A stretch of DNA of 64,000 nucleotides from Planctomycetota bacterium (GTDB taxonomy: Bacteria > Planctomycetota > Planctomycetia > Gemmatales > Gemmataceae): positions 18,811-82,810 of the forward strand of contig JAIOPV010000012.1 of the NCBI GenBank assembly GCA_021413735.1, written 5' to 3'. Made by a program: the position numbers and the translations under genes. Positions within the stretch are counted from its first letter, which is position 1. Each line of letters begins with the position of its first letter. Positions 50,983 to 61,600 of the stretch are shown here, piece by piece. The notes under the pieces were generated by a model. The model did not search any database and was not told the origin of the DNA. It saw nothing but the letters and a program-made list of their open reading frames with translations.

Positions 50983-51456
50983 ATGCTTAACATCACCCCA
51001 GAAGTGGAGGCGATCCTCCAGTTCGCCGCGAAGCTCCGTGCCGAAGGCTCGTCTTGGAACGCTGTCGCTCGCGCCGTTGACTACGACGCCGATGACCTCG
51101 AACAACTCTGCAAAGATGCTGGAAAGGTCTACCAACTACTCTACTCGAAAGCGAGGCGAGCGGTCGTGCGCGAAAGCCTGGCCGAATCCATGTTCACGCT
51201 GCGGCGGTTGCTTCGAGAAGGGAACGCTCGCGAATCCCGACACGCCGCCGAGTGCCTCGCTCGCATCAGCATGACATTCGTTCGGCACCGGCAACGCAGT
51301 AAGGCCAACGAGCCGAAACCCGATCCGCGTCTCGAAGGATTGCGTGAGGAAGATATTGAGTTGGTGAAGTGGCTATCCACGAAAACCGACGAGGAGATTG
51401 CTGAGTTCGCCCAAAGGCGAACTCAGCCACCCACACTACCCGAAGCAGAAAAGTAG
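50983..51456 (+). CDS. Hypothetical HTH-like protein
   Basis: MLNITPEVEAILQFAAKLRAEGSSWNAVARAVDYDADDLEQLCKDAG resembles the N-terminal HTH of small phage-type DNA-binding proteins; no firm family. Confidence 0.55.
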   Translation: MLNITPEVEAILQFAAKLRAEGSSWNAVARAVDYDADDLEQLCKDAGKVYQLLYSKARRAVVRESLAESMFTLRRLLREGNARESRHAAECLARISMTFVRHRQRSKANEPKPDPRLEGLREEDIELVKWLSTKTDEEIAEFAQRRTQPPTLPEAEK

Positions 51457-51515
51457 GTCAGGCTTTCGAGCCTGACTCCGAAGGCCGAAGGGTCAGGCTC
51501 GAAAGCCTGACCTAC
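51453..51515. repeat. Perfect 24-bp inverted repeat overlapping a stop codon
   Basis: GTAGGTCAGGCTTTCGAGCCTGAC (51453-51476), exact reverse complement at 51492-51515. Each arm contains its own small hairpin (GTCAGGCT-TTCG-AGCCTGAC). Confidence 0.95.
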
Positions 51516-51535
51516 AACTGAGTTGCAAGAGACCA

Positions 51536-51841
51536 CTAGAGCTTTACGACTTTCGTGTGTTCGTCGAGCGAAATGCTGCTCAGTTCGCCGTTCGGCTTCG
51601 TGAACCGAACAACCGGAACCACGAGATCGTCTTCCTTCACTCGCTCAGTCGTGATGCCAGTTTCGAGATACGCAATCGCGCGGAACTCGCCGTCAGCGGT
51701 GGCGTCCCACTTCTTGCCGCCGACCCGTACCCGCTGCGTGATACGAATCTTGTCGCCGGGCTTGAGGCTCCGGAGCAAGTCCACCTGAGCTGGTTCGAGT
51801 CGGCGTGTCGGAAGCACGATCTTCGCGGGTTCGGCGCTCAC
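51536..51841 (-). CDS. Hypothetical small protein, SH3-like/transcription-elongation-like fold possible
   Basis: 101 aa, start overlaps the ilvN stop by 4 bp (translational-coupling arrangement); LKPGDKIRITQRVRVGGKKW. Confidence 0.65.
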   Translation of the reverse strand: MSAEPAKIVLPTRRLEPAQVDLLRSLKPGDKIRITQRVRVGGKKWDATADGEFRAIAYLETGITTERVKEDDLVVPVVRFTKPNGELSSISLDEHTKVVKL

Positions 51842-52344
51842 GTTCCTTCCTCCGCGACGGTCGGCTTCGCATCGCCGCGAACCATCGCAATCCGTCCGGT
51901 GCGTGCCAGTTCGAGGATGCCATAAGGCCGCATCAGCTCGATAAACGCTTCGACTTTCCCTTCCGTTCCGCTGATCTCGATCATCACATTCTTGTGCTGA
52001 ATGTCCACGACGCGACCACGGAAGCTCTCGGTGAGCTGGAAAATCTCGGCTCGCTGCGTGGAGTTGCTGCTCACCTTGATGAGCATGAGATCCCGCTCCA
52101 CGAAGTTCTCCGAGCTGATGTCGTCGACTCGAACAACCGTGACGATCTTGTCGAGTTGCTTGCGTACCTGATCGAGTACGTTGTCATCCCCGTGGACGAC
52201 GAAGGTCATCCGCGAAAGGTCGTGGTGTTCGGTTTCGCCGACGGCGAGGCTATCAATGTTGAAGCCACGACTCGCAAGCATGTTCGAGACGTGTGCGAGA
52301 ACGCCAGGGCGGTTCTGCACCAGAGCGGAAAGCACGTGCCGCAT
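51838..52344 (-). CDS. ilvN: Acetolactate synthase small subunit
   Basis: MRHVLSALVQNRPGVLAHVSNMLASRGFNIDSLAVGETEHHDLSRMTFVV (ACT domain). Confidence 0.96.
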   Translation of the reverse strand: MRHVLSALVQNRPGVLAHVSNMLASRGFNIDSLAVGETEHHDLSRMTFVVHGDDNVLDQVRKQLDKIVTVVRVDDISSENFVERDLMLIKVSSNSTQRAEIFQLTESFRGRVVDIQHKNVMIEISGTEGKVEAFIELMRPYGILELARTGRIAMVRGDAKPTVAEEGT

Positions 52345-52565
52345 CGGAAATTCGACTCACAGTGAGAGAACGGGACCACACATGATATAGCGGCGCAACG
52401 GCTTAATGGCGAGCGGAGCTTCCAAGGTTCACGCTGCCGGTGGCACGGCTTTTTCCAGCAACGGAAGGCCACAAACTCGAATGATCCCTCTCGAACGTCT
52501 TGCTTCACAGTGCCAACCACTCATATCTTGAACTGCAATTTGCCCAGATTATCGGGACGCCCCAA

Positions 52566-54830
52566 ATGCACACGTTCGTCACCGGTCGTGGCCGGCCCAT
52601 GCCTCTCGGCACCACTGCAGCCCCCGATGGTCACAACTTCGCGCTCCTCTGCCGACACGGAACTCGCGTCACACTCGTCATCCTCCCCGAAGACGGCGGC
52701 AAAAAGCCGCTCGCCGAATTTCAGCTCGACCCAAAACGCAACCGCACTGGCGACCACTGGCACATCCGCGTCGCCGGGTTACCCGAGACGTTCTGTTACG
52801 GCTGGCGTGTCGATGGCCCCCGTGGTCCAGGCACGCGGTTCGACCCCACTCGCCTACTGCTCGACCCGGCGGGCACCGAGCTTTCTGGCGGAGCGGTGTG
52901 GGCTGGCACCTGCGAAACCGACCCGCAGCGAACGAGCCGACGCAGCCTCTACTACCGCGGGCCGCACTACAACTGGGACGACGACGCACCACCGCTGACG
53001 CAACTCGAAGACAGCATCATCTACGAAGTTCATATCCGCGGCTTCACTTGCGACCCTTCGAGCGGCGTCGAACATCCCGGCACATATCGCGGCATGATCG
53101 AAAAGATTCCGTATCTGAAGTGGCTTGGAGTCACGGCCGTCGAGTTGATGCCGGTGTTCGAGTTCGATGAGTGCGACTGCCCGTTCGCGAACCCCGACAC
53201 GGGCGAGAAACTCGTCAACTTCTGGGGCTACAACCCGGTCGCGTTCGCTTCCGCCAAGTCCAGTTTCGCCGCTACCGGAAAGACCCACGGACAGAATCAT
53301 GAGTTCCGCGATCTCGTGAAAGCGATGCACGCCGCCGGCATCGAAGTGATCCTCGATGTCGTGTTCAACCACACTGGCGAAGGCGACGACCGTGGCCGTA
53401 CGTTCTCATTCCGCGGCCTCGACAACGAACTGTACTATCTACTCGACGACGGCGGGAAGTACCTGAACTACACGGGTTGCGGCAACACGGTGAACTGCAA
53501 CCACCCCGTCGTTCGCGACCTCATCATGACGTGCCTGCGCTACTGGGTCGGCGATCTGCACGTCGACGGGTTCCGCTTCGACCTTGCAAGCATTCTTGGT
53601 CGTGACCGTCGTGGGAACGTGATGGTCGAGCCCCCGGTGATCGAGAGCATCACGGAAGACGGCGTGCTTGCCGACACGAAGTTGATTGCGGAACCGTGGG
53701 ACGCAGCGGGGTTGTATCAGGTCGGTGGGTTCCCGTTCGGTCGACGGTGGAGCGAGTGGAACGGCAAGTATCGCGACGACGTTCGGCGATTCTGGAAAGG
53801 CGACAGCGGCATCGTCGGCTTCCTTGCATCGCGAATTAGTGGCAGTGCGGACCTCTACCAGGGAAGCGGTCGGTTGCCGAGGCATTCGGTGAACTTCGTG
53901 ACGTGCCACGACGGTTTCACGCTGAACGATCTGGTGAGTTACAACGACAAACACAACCACGCGAATGGCGAGAACAACAACGACGGCTCGAACGACAACC
54001 ATTCGTGGAACTGCGGTGAGGAAGGCGTGACGACCGACGCCGAAGTAGTGGCGCTCCGGCAGCGTCAGGGGAAGAACATGATGACGACTCTGATGCTGAG
54101 TCAGGGGGTGCCGATGCTGCTTGCTGGCGACGAGTTCATGCGAACGCAGCAGGGGAACAACAACGCGTGGTGCCAGGATAACGAGATATCGTGGGTGGAC
54201 TGGAAGCTCGCGGAAGAGAACAAGGATTTCCTGCGGTTCGTGCGTGAGTTGATCTGGCTGCGACGCCGACATCCGGTGTTGCGTCGTCGTCGCTTCTTCG
54301 CGGGGGAGTTCAAACCAGCCGAAGCAGCTCTTTTCCGTGCGACGACTGATGTGGGCGGGAAAGCAGTTGGTCCGTTCCCCTCGACGGGTCCTGTTCGTCC
54401 AGCAGATGCGGGACTCGCGCCAGATGCGAACGGTCGAAACGTTGCGAATCCCGTTGCGGCAGGTTCCAACGTGCCGCCGCCTCCGGGACTCGCCGACATT
54501 CACTGGCACGGTGTCGAGCCGTTCCGACCGGACTTCAACTATGGCTCGCGGTCGCTGGCGTTCACGCTCGACGGTCGGTTCACGAGTCGCGAACACGACC
54601 CGGATTACCACATCGACGCGGATTTCTACGTCGCGATGAATGCGTGGCGAGAACCGTTGGAGTTCCGGATTCCGCCGTCACCGACGCGGCGGGCGTGGCG
54701 TCGGCTGATCGACACGAGTTTGCCGAGTCCGGATGACATCGTTGCGGAAGGTGAAGGCCCGGTCGTGGCCGCTGGCGAAGTGTATAAGCTGGCACCGTTC
54801 GCGACGCTCGTGCTGATGACGCAGGTGTGA
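52566..54830 (+). CDS. glgX: Glycogen debranching protein (isoamylase type)
   Basis: GRGRPMPLGTTAAPDGHNFALLCRHG, IIYEVHIRGFT, VEVILDVVFNHTGEG-like, DGFRFDLASILGRD, LIAEPWDAAGLYQVGGFP, FVTCHDGFTLNDLVSYNDKHN. Confidence 0.95.
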   Translation: MHTFVTGRGRPMPLGTTAAPDGHNFALLCRHGTRVTLVILPEDGGKKPLAEFQLDPKRNRTGDHWHIRVAGLPETFCYGWRVDGPRGPGTRFDPTRLLLDPAGTELSGGAVWAGTCETDPQRTSRRSLYYRGPHYNWDDDAPPLTQLEDSIIYEVHIRGFTCDPSSGVEHPGTYRGMIEKIPYLKWLGVTAVELMPVFEFDECDCPFANPDTGEKLVNFWGYNPVAFASAKSSFAATGKTHGQNHEFRDLVKAMHAAGIEVILDVVFNHTGEGDDRGRTFSFRGLDNELYYLLDDGGKYLNYTGCGNTVNCNHPVVRDLIMTCLRYWVGDLHVDGFRFDLASILGRDRRGNVMVEPPVIESITEDGVLADTKLIAEPWDAAGLYQVGGFPFGRRWSEWNGKYRDDVRRFWKGDSGIVGFLASRISGSADLYQGSGRLPRHSVNFVTCHDGFTLNDLVSYNDKHNHANGENNNDGSNDNHSWNCGEEGVTTDAEVVALRQRQGKNMMTTLMLSQGVPMLLAGDEFMRTQQGNNNAWCQDNEISWVDWKLAEENKDFLRFVRELIWLRRRHPVLRRRRFFAGEFKPAEAALFRATTDVGGKAVGPFPSTGPVRPADAGLAPDANGRNVANPVAAGSNVPPPPGLADIHWHGVEPFRPDFNYGSRSLAFTLDGRFTSREHDPDYHIDADFYVAMNAWREPLEFRIPPSPTRRAWRRLIDTSLPSPDDIVAEGEGPVVAAGEVYKLAPFATLVLMTQV

Positions 54831-54842
54831 TTCAACAACGAA

Positions 54843-54909
54843 GTTTAGCGGTCGCCGCAACGCGGCGACTGGCGATAGAACTGTCGCCGCGTTGCAGCTA
54901 CCGCTAAAC
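54843..54909. repeat. Inverted repeat, 27-bp arms, 2 mismatches, between convergent genes
   Basis: GTTTAGCGGTCGCCGCAACGCGGCGAC (54843-54869) against the reverse complement of 54883-54909. Confidence 0.93.
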
Positions 54910-54921
54910 AGTCTTGGTCGG

Positions 54922-56106
54922 TCACTTCCGAAGTTTCGCGTGGCGGAACGGCAGCCAGTGGCCGTTCTGCTTGCTGCTCTCCACGGATTGCGTGATGAAC
55001 AGCATTCCTTCCACGCCGTCGTAGATGTTCGGGTACACGGTGTTCATCGTCTCGAACTTTTCGCCCGCGACTCGCTTCGCAATCGCATCGTAGGTGGCGG
55101 TGTAGATGTTCGCGAACGCTTCAAGATAGCCTTCTGGATGTCCGGCCGGAATGCGAGTAGCTCCTCCCGCCGCAGCGCCAAGCCCGGCACCGGCTCGCGT
55201 GTAAATTCGGTGCGGTTCGCCGTTCTTCCGCACGATCATCTGGTTCGGGTTCTCCTGGTGCCATTCCAGCGACGCCTTCGTGCCGTCAACCTCGATGATG
55301 ACATCGTTCTCGCGGCCGTGGCTGATCTGGCTCGCGGTCACGGTGCCGAGCGCCCCGTTCTCGAACCGCACGAGAGCGGTGCCGTAGTCGTCGAGAGCGC
55401 GACCGGGCTCGAACGTCGCCAGCACGCACGAGATTTCTTTCGGCAACAGCCCGGTGATGTAGCGGCCGAGGTTGTAAGCGTGTGTGCCGATGTCGCCGAA
55501 GCAACCCGCGATACCCGACTGCTTCGGATCGGTGCGCCACTTGGCTTGCTTCTGGTCGCTGCTTTCGAGCCGAGTGCGGAGCCAGCCCTGGATGTAGCGC
55601 GAGCGAATGGCGTTGATCTCGCCGAGTTCGCCGTTGAGCACCATCTCGCGGGCTTGGCGAACGAGCGGGTGCCCGGTGTAGTTGTGCGACACGGCGAACA
55701 CGACGCCCGACTTCTCGACGACTTTCAGCAGCTCCTCGGCCTGTGCGAGGTCGAATGTCATGGGCTTGTCGCAGACGACGTTGAAGCCCGCTTCGACGAA
55801 CGTCTTGGCGATCTCGAAGTGCGTGTGGTTCGGCGTGGCGACGCTGACGAAATCGACGGGATCGGGTCGCTTCTTCTCGGCTTCGGCCATCTCTTTGAAG
55901 CTGGTGTAAGCGCGATCGGCGGGAATGTCGTAATCGGGAGCGCTTGCTTTGGCCTTGGCGGCGTCACTCGACAGTGCTCCTGCGACGAGAGCAGCCCGAT
56001 TATCCATGACGGCGGCGGTAGCGTGGACGCGACCGATGAAGGCACCTTGACCGCCTCCGATGAGGCCCATGCGAAGTTTGCGATTGAGAGAACCGTTGGT
56101 CGGCAC
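54922..56106 (-). CDS. Gfo/Idh/MocA family oxidoreductase
   Basis: LRMGLIGGGQGAFIGRVHATAA, FVSVATPNHTHFEIAKTFVEAGFNVVCDKPMTFD. Start assigned at GTG 56106 (uncertain). Confidence 0.93.
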   Translation of the reverse strand: MPTNGSLNRKLRMGLIGGGQGAFIGRVHATAAVMDNRAALVAGALSSDAAKAKASAPDYDIPADRAYTSFKEMAEAEKKRPDPVDFVSVATPNHTHFEIAKTFVEAGFNVVCDKPMTFDLAQAEELLKVVEKSGVVFAVSHNYTGHPLVRQAREMVLNGELGEINAIRSRYIQGWLRTRLESSDQKQAKWRTDPKQSGIAGCFGDIGTHAYNLGRYITGLLPKEISCVLATFEPGRALDDYGTALVRFENGALGTVTASQISHGRENDVIIEVDGTKASLEWHQENPNQMIVRKNGEPHRIYTRAGAGLGAAAGGATRIPAGHPEGYLEAFANIYTATYDAIAKRVAGEKFETMNTVYPNIYDGVEGMLFITQSVESSKQNGHWLPFRHAKLRK

Positions 56107-56185
56107 TGGTGAGACTCCCTGGGAGAATGGAACGGGTAGCGTGCCGAGATTGTAAGGCCGACAGAGATGTGCGGCGAGCGCGCGT

Positions 56186-56530
56186 TTACCCGAAGTCATA
56201 TTCCCATTCGTCGGGGTTTGTCTCCTTGAACGCCTGGATGATCTCCGCGATACGTTCAGCGATCCAATCGTAGCCTTCCCTTGCAACGACCACTTCAGCG
56301 AGGAGCGAGAGTTCCTTCACGATGTCGGGAATCAGTTCGGGTGGAACGTGGGTGAACGCACCGCCTTCAAAGTCGGGAACGTAAATCAGCCCAATCTGAT
56401 TGCAAAGCGGAATCCACACGTCTCGAAAACTTCCTGATGTTGAAATGGGAACGTGGCGGTATTCACCAGTAAGGCGGTTCGTGAGACCCATCGAAACCGT
56501 CATCGCGATTTCCTCAGTCGGATAACTCAC
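56186..56530 (-). CDS. Hypothetical protein coupled to Uma2-family gene
   Basis: 114 aa, same strand, start overlaps the upstream stop by 4 bp. Confidence 0.6.
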   Translation of the reverse strand: MSYPTEEIAMTVSMGLTNRLTGEYRHVPISTSGSFRDVWIPLCNQIGLIYVPDFEGGAFTHVPPELIPDIVKELSLLAEVVVAREGYDWIAERIAEIIQAFKETNPDEWEYDFG

Positions 56531-57291
56531 GGTTGCCCCTTCGCCTTAGCCAACTCCTCGCGGAGTTTCGCAATCTCGGCCTCGGCCGCAGTTGCCCGAG
56601 CCTCAGCTGCTTTGGCCTTCTTCTCGGCTGCCTTTCGTGCGGTCCTTTCCTCGTCGCGTTGTTCGCGGGCTGCATCACGTTCAATCAACAAATCACCCGG
56701 AAGCGGCAATAACTCCCCACGGAACCAGAATCGCAGCCACTCGCCGAGCAAGCCGGCTTCAAGTTCCAACTCGGGGATTGCGTATCGCCCTGCTGCGTTC
56801 GGCGATGCTGCGGCGTAACCGTTCTCACCGAGCCGAAAGAGCGTCACCTCCTCATTGTCTGGGTAGAAGACGAGGTAATAGGGAACCTTCAGTTCCTCTT
56901 CGTACTTCTCGTAGTTGTCGTCGTAGTCCTTCCGCTCGCTGTGCTTCGAGACGTATTCCAAAACCAGCAACGGGCGGGCCGACTGCTCCTCCAGGCTGAA
57001 GTTCGTGAGCGAGACAATTGGCTGAGGATGGATCACAACGAAGTTATCCGGCACAACCTTGCAGAGCTTCTTTCGCTTCCCCCGGCGGTACTGGATCAGC
57101 AGTTCGTTGAAGCACTGCACTTCTGGCCGCTTCGCATGAATCACGTCGAAGCTCTCCAACGTGATTTTTCGCTGCGTGGCCTGTGGCATTGCTTCCATGA
57201 AATGCTCCGGCCGGAGGGAACGCATGTACTTCCGAGCCTCTGCTTCGTAGAAGGCGGTCAACTCGGGATTGGTGCCAGCCGTCGGTTCCAT
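56527..57291 (-). CDS. Uma2 family (DUF820) endonuclease-fold protein with C-terminal coiled coil
   Basis: VQCFNELLIQYRRGKRKKLCKVVPDNFVVIHPQ, RPLLVLEYVSKHSERKDYDDNYEKYEEELKVPYYLVFYPD; Ala/Lys/Glu-rich tail. Confidence 0.88.
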   Translation of the reverse strand: MEPTAGTNPELTAFYEAEARKYMRSLRPEHFMEAMPQATQRKITLESFDVIHAKRPEVQCFNELLIQYRRGKRKKLCKVVPDNFVVIHPQPIVSLTNFSLEEQSARPLLVLEYVSKHSERKDYDDNYEKYEEELKVPYYLVFYPDNEEVTLFRLGENGYAAASPNAAGRYAIPELELEAGLLGEWLRFWFRGELLPLPGDLLIERDAAREQRDEERTARKAAEKKAKAAEARATAAEAEIAKLREELAKAKGQP

Positions 57292-57568
57292 TTCGTGATC
57301 TCCTGAGCGGGAACTGGTCCGCATTCTACCCTCGTGACGTCTCTCGGCGGAAGCCGATCCCATCACAGCTTACCCAGGCGGAACCCCTTCGCGGACCGGC
57401 CGCTATTCCCCCTGCGCTCCACACGGAGCGCGCAGCCCACACTGTTTTGTAATTTTGACTCAAGCTCGATGTTGTCCATGCGTTTCCTGACAGAGAATAC
57501 ATTCGTGAGCTGGGACCGGGCGAGTCGTATCAGTCATTCGGCCGCCACCCTAGACCGCGAGGTCGAAC

Positions 57569-58480
57569 ATGAGCCAGCATCAAATGAATACCCCGCACAC
57601 TTCCCGCAAACGACTGCCGTTCGCCATCCCGCTCGCCTTCACCACGGCGCTCGGCATCGGCATCGCCACGCGGTTCGCACCCGCTGCGACCCCCTCAGCC
57701 GACCACGCTCGCGAGCCATTCGCCGAGTCTGAAAGCCAACCCGCGACCTTGATCTCAGCCGAGACGCCAAGGGTCGTCATCAGCGATGTGGTGCTCGCCC
57801 GCACCGCTCTGACTGCTCTCGACGCCGATCCGGATCTGCGTGGCGTGAACGTCGTCGTCAGCATCGTGGACCGCGTCGCGGTCATCGGTGGCCCGGTTAG
57901 CGGTCAACGACAATCGAAGCGAGTCGAAGAGATCGTGCGATCGATTCCGGGCATCGTCGAAGTGCGAAACACCTGCTTCGTGTCGGCTGGCCCCGATCCG
58001 TTGCTCAATACAGTTGCCGACAAGATGGTCTCGTCGCTTCCGCCACGGCCCGCGATGTACGATCTTCCGGGTGTGCTGACGGGAACGGTTGGGCCGTCTG
58101 CTCCGAACGCGGGGACTGGAGCGTCAAGCTCGCTGATGGCGTCTGCCGATCCGGCGAGCACCGTGGTTGTTCGCAAGCCAACGGCGGAGTCGGGCGTGCT
58201 TGGCGGGCCAGTCAGCCCCGCAACTCCTTCGCCGATTGTGGTGGGTTCGTCGCCAGTACCGGGAACGCTGACCGCGAACCGTGCCGATGTGCTTGCGATG
58301 GCCGACAACGTGCGGAAGACGGATGCTCGCTTCACTCGGCTGACGGTCGAGATTCGCGCTGGAATGTTGGTGATCTCTGGTTCCGCCCCGCTGGCTGCCG
58401 ACGCCTGGGATTACGCTGAGAAGCTGCGAGGCGTTCCCGGAGTGTCGCGAGTGGTGGTCGGCACTGTCTCCGGGAAGTGA
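57569..58480 (+). CDS. BON domain-containing secreted protein
   Basis: ARTALTALDADPDLRGVNVVVSIVDRVAVIGGPVSGQRQSKRVEEIVRSIPGIVEVRN; second similar segment at the C-terminus. Confidence 0.8.
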   Translation: MSQHQMNTPHTSRKRLPFAIPLAFTTALGIGIATRFAPAATPSADHAREPFAESESQPATLISAETPRVVISDVVLARTALTALDADPDLRGVNVVVSIVDRVAVIGGPVSGQRQSKRVEEIVRSIPGIVEVRNTCFVSAGPDPLLNTVADKMVSSLPPRPAMYDLPGVLTGTVGPSAPNAGTGASSSLMASADPASTVVVRKPTAESGVLGGPVSPATPSPIVVGSSPVPGTLTANRADVLAMADNVRKTDARFTRLTVEIRAGMLVISGSAPLAADAWDYAEKLRGVPGVSRVVVGTVSGK

Positions 58481-58502
58481 GATTATCTTCAGCAACTCAG
58501 AG

Positions 58503-58530
58503 AACCCGGCGACAACGCCGGGTTTCTTCG
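58503..58530 (+). terminator. Rho-independent-like terminator after BON gene
   Basis: AACCCGGCG-ACAA-CGCCGGGTTTCTT. Confidence 0.8.
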
Positions 58531-58558
58531 TTTCGCCGTTTCTCCTGCTTTTGTCTTC

Positions 58559-58590
58559 AAATCTGTGTAATCTGTGTAATCTGCGGATCA
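58559..58590. repeat. Intergenic ATCTGTGTAATCTGTGTAATCTGCGGAT motif
   Basis: Short tandem TCTGTGTAA units ending in CTGCGGATCA, in the upstream region of the CBM9/GSDH gene. Confidence 0.6.
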
Positions 58591-58622
58591 CTCTTCTTTG
58601 CACCCCACCCACCGGGCCGCAC

Positions 58623-61600
58623 ATGCGCCGTCATCACCTTGTCGCCCTCATCGTTCTCGGATCACTTGTCGCGATTGGAACAGCGGGTTTACGCCCGCCG
58701 CTCGCCCCAGCCGATCACCCAATCCCTGAGCCGTTCAAGCAAGCGCCGCCGAGCAAGTTCGAGTGTCGTTTCGCTGAAACTCCCATCACCATCGACGGCA
58801 CCGCCGACGAAGCCGCGTGGAAGAATGCCGAGACCATCGACGCCTTCCATCTTGCGTGGCTCGGCGACAAGGCCCGAATGGGCCGCACCCGCACCACCGC
58901 GAAACTGATGTGGGATCGCGACAACCTGTACTTCTTCGCGGATATGGAAGATAGCGATTTGTTCGCTGACATCACCGAACACGACGGAATGTTATGGCTC
59001 AACGACGTGTTCGAGCTGTTCTTCCGACCCGACGACGAGAAGACCGGGTACTACGAGTTCCAGGTGAACGCCGCCGGCGCGAAGTTCGACGCCTTCTACC
59101 CGAAATACGACGTCGAGAAGATCGTCGAGAACTACAAGAAGGGCAAGTTCAACATCGACGCCAAGGTGAAACTGCGGGGCACGCTGCGAACCAAGGCCGA
59201 CGCGAAACGCGACGAGCCCACGAAGGGTTGGAGCGTTGAGGGTCGCATTCCGTGGACCGACTTCGCTCGAACCGGTGGCCGCCCCGTTGTCGGCGAGACG
59301 TGGAAGATGAACCTCTGCCGATTCGACTACAACAAGGACTGGAAAGACCCCGAATTGTCGTGCGTCGCCCCCATCGTGAAGAAGAAGATCGGGCCGTTCT
59401 TCCACCAGAGCGAGGATTACGCCAGCATCAAGTTCGTCGAAGCCGACCCGAAGAGTTACGGCATCGACAAACGCGATCCGCTCACCACTTCAACCGTCGT
59501 TGGCTTTCCTGATCCGCCGCCAGCGTTCAAAGCGGTCAGGGCACTGCCCGAGTACAAGGCCGAGTTCCCGATTCAGTTGGTACGCATTCCAGGCAGCAGC
59601 GATGCACTGCTCATCACGCAACCGCGAAGTTACGGGCCAACCGCGGTCTCGACCTTTCCTCTCAAGGCGGACGTGAAGCCCACGGATGCCGTGAAACTGT
59701 TCGACACGCCCGACGGTGGCACGGCATACGACATCGCATTCCATCCGAAGTTCAGCGAGAACGGTTTCGTGTACATCGGCTGGAACGGCAAGCCCGAGGA
59801 CAAGAACGAGGCCAAGGAAGAGAAGGACAAGCCGAAGAAAGGCAAACGCTGCCACATCACGCGGTACACGATGACGACGAAGCCGCCGTTCACGATCGAC
59901 ACGACGACCGCGAAAACGATCATCGAGTGGGCATCCGACGGCCACAACGGATGTGCGATCTGCTTCGACAACGACGGTTTGATGTACGTCACCAGCGGCG
60001 ACGGCACTTCCGATTCCGACACGAACGTGACCGGACAACGCACCGATTTGCTGCTCGCGAAGATCCTCCGCATCGACGTGGATCGCCCTGCCGAGGGTAA
60101 AGCGTACAGCGTGCCGAAGGACAATCCGTATGTGGACGACAAGCGATTCGTGCCGGAAACGTGGGCTTACGGGCTTCGCAATCCGTGGCGAATCACGTTC
60201 GACGCGAAGAGCAAGCAGCTCTGGCTCGGTCAGAACGGGCAAGACTTGTGGGAGTACGCTCACCTCGTGAAGAAGGGCGACAACTACGGATGGAGCGTCA
60301 CGGAAGGCAGTCATCCGTTTTACCCCGAACGCAAAGCGGGCCCGACGCCGATCATCAAGCCGACGGTGGAACATCATCACTCGGAAGCGCGGTCGCTCAC
60401 CGGCGGCATCGTGTACCACGGCGACAAACTCCCCGGTCTGAAGGGGGCCTACATCTACGGGGACTACAGCACCGGTCACATTTGGGCGGTGAAGCATGAC
60501 GGCAAGGCGATCGAATGGCACAAGAAGATCGCCATCACGACGCTGAAGATCACGGCGTTCTCGCTCGACAAGGACGGCGAGTTGCTGATCTGCCATCACA
60601 GCGGCAAGGACGACGGCGGCTTCTTCACGCTGGCACCGAACACCGAGAAAGCCGACGTGAACTTCCCGAAGAAGCTCTCCGACAGCGGCCTCTTCGACTC
60701 CGTGAAGGATCACAAGATGAAGGGCAGCGTGATTCCGTATTCCGTGAACGCATCGTTCTGGTCGGATGGCATGCACAAGGAACGGTTCATCGCGTTGCCG
60801 CCTGGCGAGGGCATCGAGATGACCGGTTCACGCGGCTGGAAGTTCCCAGACAAGACGGTGCTTGTGAAGAGCTTCGCACTCGACACCAAGGAAGGCGACC
60901 CAACTTCACGCAAGTGGGTCGAAACGCGATTCCTGACGAAGCAAACCGGCGAATGGTACGGCTACACCTACCTGTGGAACGATGCCGGCACCGACGCCAC
61001 ACTCATTGACGCGGCCGGCATGGACAAGGAATTCACGGTGAAGACAGCCGACGGCGAACGCAAGCAAGTCTGGCACTATCCGAGTCGCGCCGAGTGCATG
61101 GTTTGCCATAGCCGAGCACAGAACTACGTTCTCGGATTGTGCGAACTTCAGATGAACAAGACGCACGTTTACCCGAGCGGCCGGAGCAACAACCAGATCC
61201 GCGAATTCGAGCACCTCGGTATGTTCAAGACGGACTGGTATGCCGAGGTGAAGGGCCGCATTCCGGAAGACGCGAAGCCGCAGGAAGGACAGCGTGCCCC
61301 GAAGCGGGGAACGTTCCTGTCGAAGCCCTCGACTGCGTACAAGGCCGCTCTCGTGGACCCGTTCGACAAGTCGCAGAAGTTGGAGGCGCGTGCGAAGTCG
61401 TGGCTGCACGCGAACTGTTCGTCGTGTCACGTCGAGGCTGGTGGCGGCAATGCACTCATGGAGTTGGAGTTCGCGACGGCGCTCGACAAGATGCGGGTCG
61501 TGAACGTGGATCCGGTTCACACGAGGTTCGACTTGAAGGACGCGAAGTTGTTGGTGCCTGGCGCTCCGGAAAAGAGCCTGCTCGTTCACCGCATCGGGCT

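Noticed and set aside
53439-54611. 390-aa minus-strand ORF inside glgX
   Set aside because: Antisense shadow; glgX motifs run through the whole plus-strand frame.
59490-60776. 428-aa minus-strand ORF within the CBM9/GSDH gene
   Set aside because: Shadow ORF of a strongly supported coding sequence.
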